From Gigaspora rosea (Eukaryota > Glomeromycota > Glomeromycetes > Diversisporales > Gigasporaceae), in assembly GCA_003550325.1 (NCBI GenBank), contig QKWP01000050.1, forward strand, positions 394,893-458,892: a stretch of 64,000 nt of DNA, given 5' to 3'. The notes under the pieces were generated by a model. The model saw only the letters and a program-made list of their open reading frames with translations. It searched no databases and was not told the DNA's origin. Positions 1 to 10,097 of this stretch are shown here, piece after piece (position 1 is the stretch's first letter; each line of letters opens with the position of its first letter). Made by a program: the position numbers and the translations under genes.

Positions 1-1371
1 CAAAGCTAGTACATTAGATTTAAGGTGCATCCATAAAAAATGTTATCCAAAAGGGTTTAATATTACATAACAGATTTTTTTATATATTAGAGAGGGTCAA
101 ATAAATAATAACGCAATTAATATGCAAGTAGCAAACCCGTCTAATTGCATTAATTTAAAATCATATAGTGTAAATAACGCTTACATAATTTATGTAGCTT
201 ACTGTACCTTCGTTAAATTATTTAAATTATTTTATATTTAAATTATTTTTTTATACTGAGCCTTCGCTCAAATTATTTTTTATATGGAGCTTTTGCTTAA
301 ATTTTTTTTATATACTAAATTTATGACACACTGAAATTTTGTGCCTTAATTCGTATTGATTTATTCAATTGCAAAAAGTAATAAATTTGCTTATGTCCCT
401 AATCTTGCTTTCCGCCTTGATAAAGAACTAGAAACTATAAATAATTTGAAGAATTTGCTCATTAAAATTAGTGATATTTTTTCTCTTTCTCTCATTGCTG
501 TAAAGAAATTTTTTTCTTAAACAATTTAACATTGAATACATCGCATTTTTGTTGTATGTTCATTAGCTTTGCATAAAAGCCAATTTGATATTGTACACTT
601 GGTTCTCCAAATGTTCTTTATCTCATTTTAACATTTCAATACTAGATTCTACAACTAGAATGGGCCTGTGGTGCTTGTTAACAAACGGGGCATCTTAACT
701 CTCCCTTATCTTTTGGGCTTTTTTTGAATGAAACTATATATAAACACTATCTACTCTTATATGAGATCTATTAATTACATCTGTTAGCAATTTAATAAAT
801 TTATAAAAAAAATTACATTTGATGACAGAAATATATATATATGTGTATATATTTATCACCTTTCAATATACATTCGTTTCCAATCATTAGCATACAGCAA
901 TTCTATGTCTTTTGTTAATAATTTATTTTAATTTATTTGATTCTAAGTTTATATATCTATATACGTTTTTACACAAATATTTCTATAATGAAGGTTCTTT
1001 CAATATTGTATATAAATATGTTATTACATTCAAACAATCGATCTTTTTATTTAACCCAAAAAAAATAATATTAAATAAAAATATACGTATCAAATATTAG
1101 TTTATTTGAAATCGAAGGCTTTTTAATATGTAAGAGTTAAATTGTAGCTATTTGACTACACATTCTTAAATTGGCATAGCTGATAAAAAACTTAGTTTCT
1201 TTTGAAATACATGTACCAAAATTAGTAATATGGGGACTAATCATATTTTCATTGACTATATTTCCGGAATAAAGATCCTTACGTATTATTCCCACTTTGT
1301 GAATTGTGCAAAGCCCTTTAAATACGTAATATAAGTTGAAATAAATACATCTTTATTTTATCTGAAATCAG
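1..1371. other. AT-rich non-coding stretch
   Basis: No open frame here has coding character; the longest is a low-complexity frame of about 60 codons near 912-1100. Positions 230-320 hold a loose short tandem motif (TTATACTGAGCCTTCGCTCA-like, then TGGAGCTTTTGCTTAA). I see no RNA gene or transposon end. Confidence 0.6.
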
Positions 1372-1405
1372 ATGCCAGAGTATGAGAGCAAAAACTTTTT
1401 TGTGC
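1372..1405 (+). pseudogene. 5' piece of the reading frame interrupted by the LTR element
   Basis: An ATG at 1372 opens a frame of 11 codons that is cut by the retrotransposon at 1406. Skipping the element and one copy of the 4-bp duplication GTGC, the same frame continues without a shift into 10806-11354. The true start is uncertain because a TGA (1363-1365) lies three codons upstream and could itself be a decayed codon. Product unknown. Confidence 0.5.
1402..1405. repeat. Target site duplication GTGC, left copy
   Basis: GTGC directly precedes the 5' LTR and recurs at 10806-10809 directly after the 3' LTR, so the element sits where it inserted and has not recombined away. Confidence 0.75.
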
Positions 1406-2115
1406 TGTTATAGAACGATAGTTTATTATATTACCTTAGTATTTTATTATTTAATTTTTATTATTATATTTTATTATTATATTGTATTATATTATTATCT
1501 TGAGAAGTTAGAATAGTTAATACCGCTTATAACGCTTATACTGATTATAACGCTTATAATGATTATAACGCTTATAACGATTATCACGCTTATAATGCTT
1601 ATGACGCTTATAGCGCTTATACCGCTTATGACGCTTATGACGCTTATAGCGCTTATACCGCTTATAACGCTTATACCATTTATAACGCTTATGTTGCTCT
1701 TGTAGATTATAGTGTTTATCATTGTAAATCAACGCTTATAACGCTTATTCTAAAATGTATTTAAAGACACAGAATTTCCCTTAGTCAAACTAGACCAAGA
1801 CACCCCACTTCTCTTATACTTAATATACATCTTGTACTGGGATTTCTTAGGAACAGAAACCTAAGGATAGCCCTATCTTAGATTATTAATAAAGAAACTA
1901 TTTATCTTAATAACACCAAGTTTATTATCAAGTAATAGTAAAATCGATAATTCCTTATTGAATACTCTCACGAACTGCCCTTAGAGAAGAGTATAATTTC
2001 TTACAGACTAAGGAATTATACCTACCTCTTGGACACCGCTATAAACCGATAAAGGATCCCTGTAGCCGTGTCGTTGTTATAGTAAGGAGTAAAAGAAGGC
2101 CTCCCTACTGTAACA
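1406..2115 (+). repeat. 5' LTR
   Basis: Starts TGTTATAG and ends CTGTAACA. It matches 10098-10805 nearly throughout. It holds the minisatellite at 1520-1745. The 3' LTR starts TATTATAG, a G-to-A change in the canonical TG terminus. Confidence 0.93.
1520..1745 (+). repeat. Minisatellite inside the LTR (ACGCTTATA unit)
   Basis: About twenty units of roughly 9 bases, AACGCTTATA with variants ACCGCTTATA, GACGCTTATG and AGCGCTTATA. The same array is in the 3' LTR at about 10212-10437. On the minus strand it reads as a repetitive ORF in several frames, which is a by-product of the repeat and not a gene. Confidence 0.9.
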
Positions 2116-2117
2116 TT

Positions 2118-2133
2118 TGGTGCCTTCTGGCGG
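2118..2133 (+). other. Putative tRNA primer binding site
   Basis: TGGTGCCTTCTGGCGG begins two bases after the LTR end and starts with TGG, complementary to a tRNA 3' CCA. I cannot assign the tRNA from memory. Position and TGG start fit a minus-strand primer site. Confidence 0.65.
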
Positions 2134-2189
2134 ATACATTTAAAACATTTGGATATTATTGAAGATATTTGAAAACCTCTACCACTCTA

Positions 2190-2369
2190 GCTGCTGCTGT
2201 TCGTCATGGAAGTCACTTTGCCCAGAGACTCTATAAAACTTATTGCTGCTGCCGTTCGTCCTGGAAGACTCTCTGCCCAAGGACTCTATTTACTTTAATT
2301 GCAGTTTATTTCTCATAACATTTGCTGCTGCTGTTCATCCTGGAAGACTCTTTGCCCAAGGATTCTATC
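2190..2369 (+). repeat. Three ~46-bp direct repeats in the untranslated leader
   Basis: Copies at about 2190-2234, 2243-2289 and 2323-2369 share GCTGCTGCTGTTCGTCCTGG followed by AAGACTCTNTGCCCAAGGA. They lie between the primer site and the first gag ATG, where retroelements commonly carry packaging or dimerisation signals; that role is inference. Confidence 0.75.
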
Positions 2370-2444
2370 TATTTAACTAAACTTACTAACAAGATATTAC
2401 TAACAATTAATTATTTTGAGATTTAGTCAGGAGTCATAAGGCAT

Positions 2445-4305
2445 ATGACTACTGATATTAACGAATTATATAATCGATATATTAGAAACCATCTAGTAGA
2501 ACATTATCAAAACTCTGCTCTTCCATTTCACTCTCTCCAACTACGTGCTCTTGATCTTTCTTGTCAAGAGTGTTATCCTCCCCTTGCACTAGTGGTCATG
2601 TTTTTGCTCGAACACCTTTTGGAAGATTTTGGCATTGGTATTCTGGTACCTACTCTGCTGATTTCTATACCTCTCAAACTCTGGAAACTTTATTTGCCTG
2701 ACTGCTACTAGAGACCCTGCTACTATCTGTGCTTGTATTCAGATATTATTTTTAGCTGCCGATATCAAATAGAACTTGACAACCCAAGAGAAATTGCTCT
2801 TGCTATTATTCAATACTTTACCCATCGAACAACTTTACCTCCTCTTGATTTTGTGGACTATACTACTTTTGACCCATACTTAGACACTGAAACTGAAAAC
2901 TATAACCCTCGATATCCGGACTTAGGATATTCTATTATCGAAGGATCTAGCCCTACTTTTAACACTGTACCTCTTCTTACTATCCCTGAGAATCGCCCCT
3001 CTACTCCTCTTGGTTTTAACCTACTCCCTTTTAGTGAACATAATAGTGATATTAGCTCTCACACCCCTTCGTTCCAACATACTAGCCTACCTGCAAGTCC
3101 CACAGTTTTAGCACCTAATCAACAAGATATAGACCTTGAAAATTTCTTTGAAACTACCTCTATTTTTAATTTAGATATACTTTTACCAGATACTACTGAA
3201 GAAACTAGTGAAGAAGACCAAGAACCTTCCCTAACCTCACCTGTAGACAACCCACCTTCTATTATAGCTGAACAAGCTATCGTTGACGCTGCTAATGCTA
3301 TTAATATCTTAGCTGCTGTGTTTGTACATGGAGGAGTCGAAAAGAATGTCCTCCCTGTAAATTTCTTTAATGGCGATGGAACCCAAAACCCACTTGAATG
3401 GTATTCCGAGTTTAAGCGTACTGCTGTTGCCAATCAATGGAATGCTGGCCGAAAATTAGAACTTGTCCCTGTCTACTTGAAAGGAATTGCCTTCGAATGG
3501 TTTTCCTCCCTTACCACTAAGCCCACTGCTTTTAGTGATAAGGATAATCAAGATACTAGTTTTAAACAACTGTTTCTAGACCGATTTGTTACCCAAAACA
3601 AAAAGTTATGTGGCAAAAGCAACTTTTTGATGTCAAACAAGGTGCCAACTCAGTTGATGACTATATTAACCAGTTTAGAAAACTGAAGCGACGCATTGAC
3701 CCTGACGAAGCCTTTCCTGATGACTTTGTAATCAAACTCTTTATCCAAGGCCTTCGTCCTGAGTTTGCTATAAATGTACAAGCCTCTGAACCTGCTGATC
3801 TTGATGCTGCTATGAAAACTGCTCGTAAATGGGAAACTGGAAAACTTATGGCTTCTCCTAATACAGATACAGACCAAGCTATTAAACAACTAACTGAACA
3901 AATCGCTCAACTTAGTATTAACCTCGCTCAGAAGCAACCACCTGCTAACCTCTCTGTAAACTATGCTGATTCCTCTAAACAAGCCAATCCAATTAAACAA
4001 CCTTCTACCTGCCATTATTGTGGTCGAACCGGACACTTTATTGCACATTGTCGTCTTAAAAAGAAGAATCAAAGTAATGAACGAGGAAGAAACAGACAGT
4101 CCAATAATAACAACTATCAATGTAACTCTTATAGAAACAGATCTAGAAGTTGAGAAAATAGAGACTGAGATTATTATAATAGAGACCAAAGCCGTTCTAG
4201 AAATAGAGATAATCGTAATGATCGAGATGACTACTGCTCTAGAAGTCGAGACCGATCTTCTTCTTGGAGACCTAGCAACCGAACCCCCTCATTCTACTAC
4301 AGAAA
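2445..4305 (+). pseudogene. gag, with frame breaks
   Basis: Structural protein of the retrotransposon. The first ATG is at 2445. Coding sense changes frame at about 2583, 2695, 2768 and 3602. Around 3365-3800 there is a retrotransposon gag capsid-like segment (FNGDGTQNPLEWYSEFKR, then DVKQGANSVDDYINQFRKL and FIQGLRPEF), preceded by an acidic, proline-rich N-terminal third. A zinc knuckle C-x2-C-x4-H-x4-C lies at 4010-4051, followed by an Arg/Ser/Asp/Asn-rich basic tail. TGA codons at 4151 and 4166 lie inside the Arg-rich tail, where Arg is expected. No stop separates gag from protease once frame changes are allowed, so gag and pol may have been one long frame. Confidence 0.85.
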
Positions 4306-4900
4306 GTTAACTATCTTGATGGAACTCCTTCTACCACTACCACTACCAACCAACCTCTTAGTTCACAAAAATGGAAAACATTTCTAGACAACCCTTTTGT
4401 TCGTACTGCACTATCTTCTTACTTGTACGAAGAAGCTAAAACTGCTAAATTGATACAGACATCTGCTTATACTACACCTGTCAAATGTAATGTTAAAATC
4501 AATCAAAAGCCACAAGAAGCTATTATTGACAGTGGAGCCTCTATCAGCATGATCGCACACCAATTAGTCCAAGATCTAGAATTAAAAATAGAACAAGCCT
4601 CTATTAGCCTTATCATACCTGCTACTAGAACCCTTCTCGTCCTTTGGGAATTATTCGAGACTTACCTATAGAAATAGATGGTGCCATTATTCCTATTACC
4701 GTTGAAGTAGTCCCTGCTACCTCTTACTCATTATTGCTTGGAAATGACTGGTCAAAGAAAGTTGAAGCCAGTTACAATTGGAAAAATGGATGCTACTCTT
4801 TTAAGTGGAAAAACAAGAAACATACCATTCCTACTTCCTATGAAAGCAATCAATCATTACCCTCACAACCTACTGTTACCGACCCTGCTAAATTAGACAC
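4306..4900 (+). pseudogene. Retrotransposon aspartic protease domain
   Basis: The active-site motif DSGA is at 4528-4539 in the context AIIDSGASISMI, typical of retropepsins. The C-terminal half (LGIIRDLPIEIDGAIIPITV, then YSLLLGNDW with the hydrophobic-hydrophobic-Gly-x-Asp pattern) continues one frame back from about 4632. The domain follows the gag basic tail directly and would release polyprotein products. The frame change in the middle inactivates this copy as written. Confidence 0.85.
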
Positions 4901-6363
4901 TTATGAACAGGAATACTTAGTCCCTCAAGAAGCTTATGCTTTTATCACCACCCATGAACCAGACATTACCTCTATCTCTGATGATGATACCAACCCATGG
5001 ATTATCCACCAGCCTAGACATAGAAAGCGTGCCCCTCCTAACTCTCGTGTATGTGGCAATTGTGGCTCACCTGAACATCTCTTTGCCAACTGTCCTACCA
5101 ACCGTTGTAATCACTGTTGACAGGATGGACATATTGCCGTCCACTGCCTACAACAAGTACCAAAGCGGACCTCTTGCCGTACCTGCAATGGTAATGACCA
5201 TTTGTACCGAAACTGCCCTGAAAATATTTGTCATACCTGTAGAGCAACTGGACATATTGCCGTTGACTGTTCTTTTGAAGCCCTTAAGGAACAGAACTGA
5301 ATTTGCCAATGTGGATGTAATCTGGATGATATTAAAGCCCGTTGAATGTATAACTTTAGTACAAGGCGTACTTACCACTGCTGTCACTGCGAGAAACCAA
5401 ATAGACCAGAAGACCTACAAGTTCTTAACAATCAGTTTGTTTGCCGAGGATGTGTCTCTAACTATTATTATGAACTCCCTCTTGATGACCCTCAACGTAT
5501 ATATTATAATAGAAACGGAGAAAGATGTGGAACCATTGTCCAATGTAAAATCTGTGGAGAAACTAGAACTACCTCTAAGATGAATAATCTAGAAAGCCTA
5601 GAACAAGCCCTTTGGTTTTGTGACCTTGAACACTCTATGCTTATAAAGCAGGACAGGATGTTCTTTACAATTCAAATTACAATTTGTGGACCAGAATCAG
5701 ACATAATACTGAGTCCAACAGAAGTGCTGGGTCTCAGTATGAAATGAACCAGACCTGTATCTTCCGACTTGCAAAGATTTTCTTACAAAAATTGGACCAA
5801 AACCTGACTGAAGCCTTAGAACCTTTAATGACTGATCATATTAACCAACCTTGGAGTCAGGAAAAAATGCAATTAGTACTTCGTGCTGAAAATAGTATAT
5901 TAGAAGAGAATGAAGAATTTCAATTACAACAGACCCTTGAAATTTTCTTCGACACTAGCCATTCTGAATTCTGTAAAGAAACTGCTCTCGCTAATCTAAA
6001 AGGAACTTCTCAGACACCCCTATTGATCTCTACAAGGAATATCTTCATGTTAAGCACCAGGAAGAACTCAATGAACATGATGAATACTGTACAGAATGTG
6101 TACCTCCACCACCACCAATATTCGAACCAGAACCAGACACTATACCCCGAGAACCTACTCAAAATGACCAAACTATTGTCACTATCGAAGTTTTTGAAAC
6201 ATTACAACAACAAGTTGTCCAACAGAACCAGACCATTGATTAACTTCAACAACAAGTCCAAAAACTTGAAAACTTTAATCAACAATTGCTTCACCTTATT
6301 CACCAAGACACCCAGTACCTACAACAGAGAACTGAAACCCTTGCTACCCTGTTCGCAAATACA
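4900..6363 (+). pseudogene. Zinc-knuckle-rich linker between protease and RT
   Basis: Four successive C-x2-C-x4-H-x4-C knuckles occur between about 5050 and 5280 (CGNCGSPEHLFANC, CNHC..., CRTCNGNDHLYRNC, CHTCRATGHIAVDC), followed at 5380-5560 by further paired cysteines (CCHCEKPN, CRGC, CKICGE). The end (about 6180-6360) is Gln-rich with coiled-coil character. TGA codons at 5118, 5298 and 5343 and a TAA at 6241 interrupt it; frame changes fall near 5629, 5998 and 6364. Ty3/Gypsy elements normally have knuckles in gag, and this one also has that gag knuckle. Role unknown; nucleic-acid binding is a reasonable inference. Confidence 0.7.
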
Positions 6364-7516
6364 AATTTTTATATAATCCTAGGCATGATGGCAAACTACC
6401 TGTTGACTCAGACAACTGTATTAACAGACCTCTTAAACCCCCTGAACACCCTATAAATTTAGTACCTACCCCTGTATATAGTATAGACACCCTTATCCCC
6501 TATGAGGAATATACGTTGACTCCAACTACTTCATTAAACACAGGTCCTCTTGCTGCAGATCAAGGACTTAAATTTAGACACTTACTTGAGAAATTTGCAG
6601 ACATTTTCGCAACAGACATTAATGAATTAGGAAGAACTGACTTAGTTTCTAATAATATTTTTACAGAAGATGTACCACCCATTCGCTCTAGACCTTATTC
6701 TATTCCTCTAAGTGAACAGACATTCATTAAAGAGGAAATCCAACGAATGATGAAACATAAACTTATCCGACCTTCAAATAGTCCCTGGACTTCTCCCGTT
6801 GTTCTAGTCAAGAAGAAAAATGGCAAATTACGCTTTTGTGTAGACTACTGAAAACTTAACAATGTTACTAAAAAGGATGCATACCCTCTACCTCGTATTG
6901 ATGAAATGTTAAATACTTTTGCTGGATCGCATTGGTTTTCCACTTTGGATCTTGCAAGTGGATACTGGCAAGTAGCTATGCACCCTCGTGATAAAGAAAA
7001 GACTGCTTTTGTAACTCGCTATAGAACTTACGAGTTCAATGTGATGCCTTTTGGACTTTGTAATGCTCCTGCTACGTTCCAAAGACTAATGGACTGAGTT
7101 TATGAAGGATTGCTTGGAAATTTGTAGTAGTATACTTGGATGATACTATAGTATACTCTCAAACATTCGATGACCACCTGAAGCACTTGAATGAAGTGTT
7201 TCGCGGAATCAAACAAGCTGGTTTGCGACTTAATATCGAGAAATGTAACTTTTGGATGCAAAGATTACCCTTCTTAGGCCATATAATTGCACCTAGTAAA
7301 ATAGCCCCTGACCCTACCAAAATTGAAGCCATACAAAAGACCCAACCACCGCAGAATATAACCCAACTTCGCTCATTCGTGGGATTAGCTGGATACTATA
7401 GACAATTTATCCAAAACTTCTCTGCTTTTGCTAAACCCTTAAATCGATTGTTACAAAAAGACGAACCATATAAATGGACCCATATTCAACAGGAAGCTTT
7501 TAATGAACTAAAAGAC
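6364..7516 (+). pseudogene. Reverse transcriptase domain
   Basis: RT blocks are in order: PYSIPLSEQTFIKEEIQ (primer-grip side), SPWTSPVVLVKKKNGKLRFC, FSTLDLASGYWQVAMHP with the first catalytic Asp, KTAFVTRYRTYEFNVMPFGL, then the YLDD active site at 7133-7144, and the FLGHII and RSFVGLAGYYRQF thumb/connection motifs. TGA replaces expected Arg in the DY-x-KLN block (6849) and after the LMD of the FQRLMD block (7095). A frame change at about 7112 separates the block before YLDD from YLDD itself. All three catalytic Asp residues are encoded. Confidence 0.93.
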
Positions 7517-7950
7517 TGACTTACTACTGCCCCTATATTAGCCTACCCTAATTTCAGAAAGACCTTTATTTTGGCTACCGATGCTTCTTACTATGGATTT
7601 GGTGCTACTCTTAGCCAATTAGACCAAAACCATAAGGAAAACCCTATTGCCCATACAAGTAAAAGCCTACAAAAAGAAGAAGTAAACTATGGCGCAACTG
7701 AACTAGAATGTGCTGCTGTAGTTTGGGCAATCAAACACTTTCATAAATATTTAGGCGCTACCAAGTTTATCTTAGTTACAGACCATTCAGCATTAAAATG
7801 GCTATGCACTGCTGAATCTAAAGGAAGAATTGGAAGATGGATTCTTAAACTTCAACCTTATAATTTTGAAATCTTTCACAAATCTGGAAGAATCCACTCT
7901 AATGTTGATGCTCTATCATGCCTACTGACCCAGACAATTAAATCATCTAA
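7517..7950 (+). pseudogene. RNase H domain
   Basis: Follows RT directly. Visible catalytic-site motifs are ATDASYYGFGATLSQ (first Asp), NYGATELECAAVVWAIKHF (Glu) and LVTDHSALKWL (Asp), then GRIGRWILKLQPYNFEIFHK and NVDALS. The domain removes the RNA template during reverse transcription. It opens with a TGA (7517) where the family has Arg (LKD-x-LTTAP). The remainder is open to about 7950, where the frame changes in an A run. Confidence 0.92.
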
Positions 7951-9237
7951 ATCATAAATTTAAACTGATATAACCAACTTTATGATTACCTAGAATCAGA
8001 CAAGTTACCAGATGAATTTAAAGACTATGAAAAGAAACAATTAATTAACCAGGCTAGATATTTTGAAATTAGACATAACCTCCTATACAAAAAGAACTGA
8101 AAAGATTCAGAACACCCCTTTCGAGTTATTAAATAAACAGAAGTAGAACCAATCCTATACATGATGCATAAATACCCTACTGCTGGACATTTGGGAACTG
8201 ATGCTATGTACTATAAGATAGCTGAACGATATTATTGGGACCGAGATGTCCAAGAATATGTAAAGACTTGTGAGACATGCCAAAAGAGACTTAAAGGATG
8301 CAGAAAAGAACCTCTCCATCCTATCCAAATAGGACGTGCTTTTGAAAGGATTGGAATTGACCTTGTCGAACCCTTACCCATAACTGCTCAAACCAATCGT
8401 TATATCATTGTTGCTACCGACTATCTAACAAGATGGCCAGAAGCCAAAGCTGTCCCCGATGCTAAAGCTAACACTCTCGCACAATTTATTTTTGAAGAAA
8501 TTATCTGTAAACACGGAACCCCAAAGATTATACTTTCTGACCAAGGAAGAAACTTTATTAGCGAAACTATAAGGATTCTATGTAAAAAGTTTCTAATAAA
8601 ACATAAATTATCTTCACCATACCACCCACAGACAAATGGAATGGTTGAAAGACTTAATTGAACATTATGTGAATCTCCTGCAAACGTAAAAGAAACAGAT
8701 GATTGGGATTTACACATACCTGCTGTTCTCTTAGCTTATCGAACAAAGAGACATGCTACTACTGGATACACTCCATTCCAGTTAGTTTATGGTAGACAAG
8801 CCACGCTACCCATAGAAGCACTTATTCCTGTATATCCTAAAGTAATTGAGGATACAGAAATTAATATACAAGACAGTATATTACAACGAGCTTACGAATT
8901 AATAGACAAATTACCAACCATACAAGAAGAAGCCCGAGAAAATACTAGAAAATCACAAGAAAAACAGAAAAAGTACTTCGATAAAAAGGTGAAAGAAGAA
9001 ACCTTTGAAATTGGAGAAAAAGTATGGATACAACGAAAAGAAATAGAAATGTCTTGCTCTGCTAAATTTGAGAATAAAAGAATTGGACCCTTTATAATTC
9101 AAGCGAAATTAAACAATGGTGCTTATAAACTTCGAGATATGAAAGGAAAAACCTTACAGAAATATTATAATAGTGATAGACTTGCTAAATATTACGAGAA
9201 ACAGACATGGGAACCTATAATTGTAATTGAAAATTAG
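7951..9237 (+). pseudogene. Integrase domain, ends TAG
   Basis: Zinc-binding HHCC region (MMHKYPTAGHLG then CETCQKRLKG), a DDE catalytic core (FERIGIDLVEP; IILSDQGRNFISE; YHPQTNGMVERLN with the catalytic Glu) and a C-terminal GPY/F module (RIGPFIIQAKLNNGAYKLRD). No chromodomain is visible after the GPF module. TGA codons at 7966, 8098 and 8659 fall at Arg-compatible positions; the last is in the very conserved ERLN-x-TL. A TAA at 8134 fits Gln. The frame is otherwise continuous for nearly 1.3 kb and ends with TAG at 9235-9237. Confidence 0.93.
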
Positions 9238-9386
9238 AAATTTCTGGAAGAAATTTATTGTGAAAGGGAGTGACATTTGTGTAAAACTTTGTGCACAGCC
9301 CCATGAAAATCTTCGTATTACACTAACATTTATATAATCCTACACTCTGATTGAAATTTCCCTAAAATATTATCAAAACCCCTAAA
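9238..9386 (+). other. Spacer between integrase and ORF3, with a purine-rich tract
   Basis: At about 9262-9271 GAAAGGGAGT precedes GACATTTGTGTAAAAC, which resembles a polypurine tract followed by an LTR-like start. It may be a relic of an older 3' end, or a leader for separate expression of ORF3. No splice or promoter signal is convincing. Confidence 0.35.
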
Positions 9387-10076
9387 ATGGAATCTACCAC
9401 TCTACAACCCAATACTATACTCGCTCTTCGAAACTTTCTTTCTATTTGGAGACAAGACCCTGCTGCCCAATACAATTTAGGAATTTTTAGTCAAAATGTA
9501 ATCCTATGGGATGACCAAAATCCAGAACAAGTAATTGATGTTACCCCAAAGGAAGAAACAGAACCCCTTGTCGAACTTAATGAATTACTGCGACCATTTG
9601 ATGAAGACATAGAAGCCCTCTTATCTGAAAAACTGATTGAGAAACCTAAAGCGATAACTCCATTGCTAAAAGACTTGACCCAGACTCTTAACCCTCAAAA
9701 GACCACCCGAACAAATCCTTTTCTTCGAGAAACTTGGACCGCACAAGTTGATAAAATCCTACAAGACCTACCTAAGTTTAAACAATCTCACCGAGGACAA
9801 AGACAGGCCATTGAAGCCCATTATTATTTAGGAACAATAATAGAGAAACAGACCGAACATAGAGACCAAATTAGAGAACAAATTCGAAAGGTAAAAGGAG
9901 ACCGGAAAACTCAAGACATCTGGAAAGGAGCCCAGAGAATTAGAAAAATCTTCACAATTTGTCCCAAGGACTTAATGTACCAAACCAATTACCTTTCTGT
10001 GACCCAAGTGACTAAACTGAAAGATGAAGTTTACGCCGCTCTATTGGAAGAATTAGAGAAGGAATTTACGGAGTAA
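9387..10076 (+). CDS. ORF3 of the LTR element, unknown function, 229 aa
   Basis: ATG at 9387 and TAA at 10074-10076, uninterrupted, unlike the rest of the element. It sits in the env position between integrase and the polypurine tract. There is no signal peptide or membrane segment, so it is not an envelope-type protein. The sequence is hydrophilic: an acidic, Glu/Pro-rich middle (about residues 50-75), then a basic, helix-prone segment (about 145-185, with EKQTEHRDQIREQIRKVKGD and AQRIRKIF) and an acidic C-terminus ELEKEFTE. The Lys/Arg-rich helix could bind nucleic acid or Gag. I do not recognise the family. Several CGA codons survive here intact. Confidence 0.7.
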   Translation: MESTTLQPNTILALRNFLSIWRQDPAAQYNLGIFSQNVILWDDQNPEQVIDVTPKEETEPLVELNELLRPFDEDIEALLSEKLIEKPKAITPLLKDLTQTLNPQKTTRTNPFLRETWTAQVDKILQDLPKFKQSHRGQRQAIEAHYYLGTIIEKQTEHRDQIREQIRKVKGDRKTQDIWKGAQRIRKIFTICPKDLMYQTNYLSVTQVTKLKDEVYAALLEELEKEFTE

Positions 10077-10084
10077 ATTTTCTT

Positions 10085-10097
10085 AAGGGGACAGAAA
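10085..10097 (+). other. Polypurine tract
   Basis: AAGGGGACAGAAA, nearly all purine, lies immediately before the 3' LTR and just after ORF3. It is the expected plus-strand primer site. Confidence 0.75.

Noticed and set aside
912-1100. 62-codon ORF
   Set aside because: Low-complexity Phe/Ile/Lys/Asn composition typical of AT-rich non-coding DNA; no motif.
1495-1732. Minus-strand ORFs of 71-75 codons with Ile/Ser or Lys/Tyr/Arg repeats (also at 10187-10424)
   Set aside because: They are translations of the LTR minisatellite; several frames stay open only because of its periodicity.
3590-4310. Programmed -1 frameshifting between gag and pol
   Set aside because: There are about eleven shifts of the same sense, including inside single domains (capsid, protease, just before YLDD); no canonical slippery heptamer is evident at these sites.
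4151-8661. TGA read as Trp in the retrotransposon (an alternative nuclear code)
   Set aside because: At the best-conserved sites the family residue is Arg, Trp elsewhere is encoded by TGG, and CGA to TGA explains all eleven by one mutation type.
9387-10076. ORF3 as an env gene
   Set aside because: No signal peptide, membrane anchor, cysteine pattern or cleavage site is visible; it is hydrophilic throughout.
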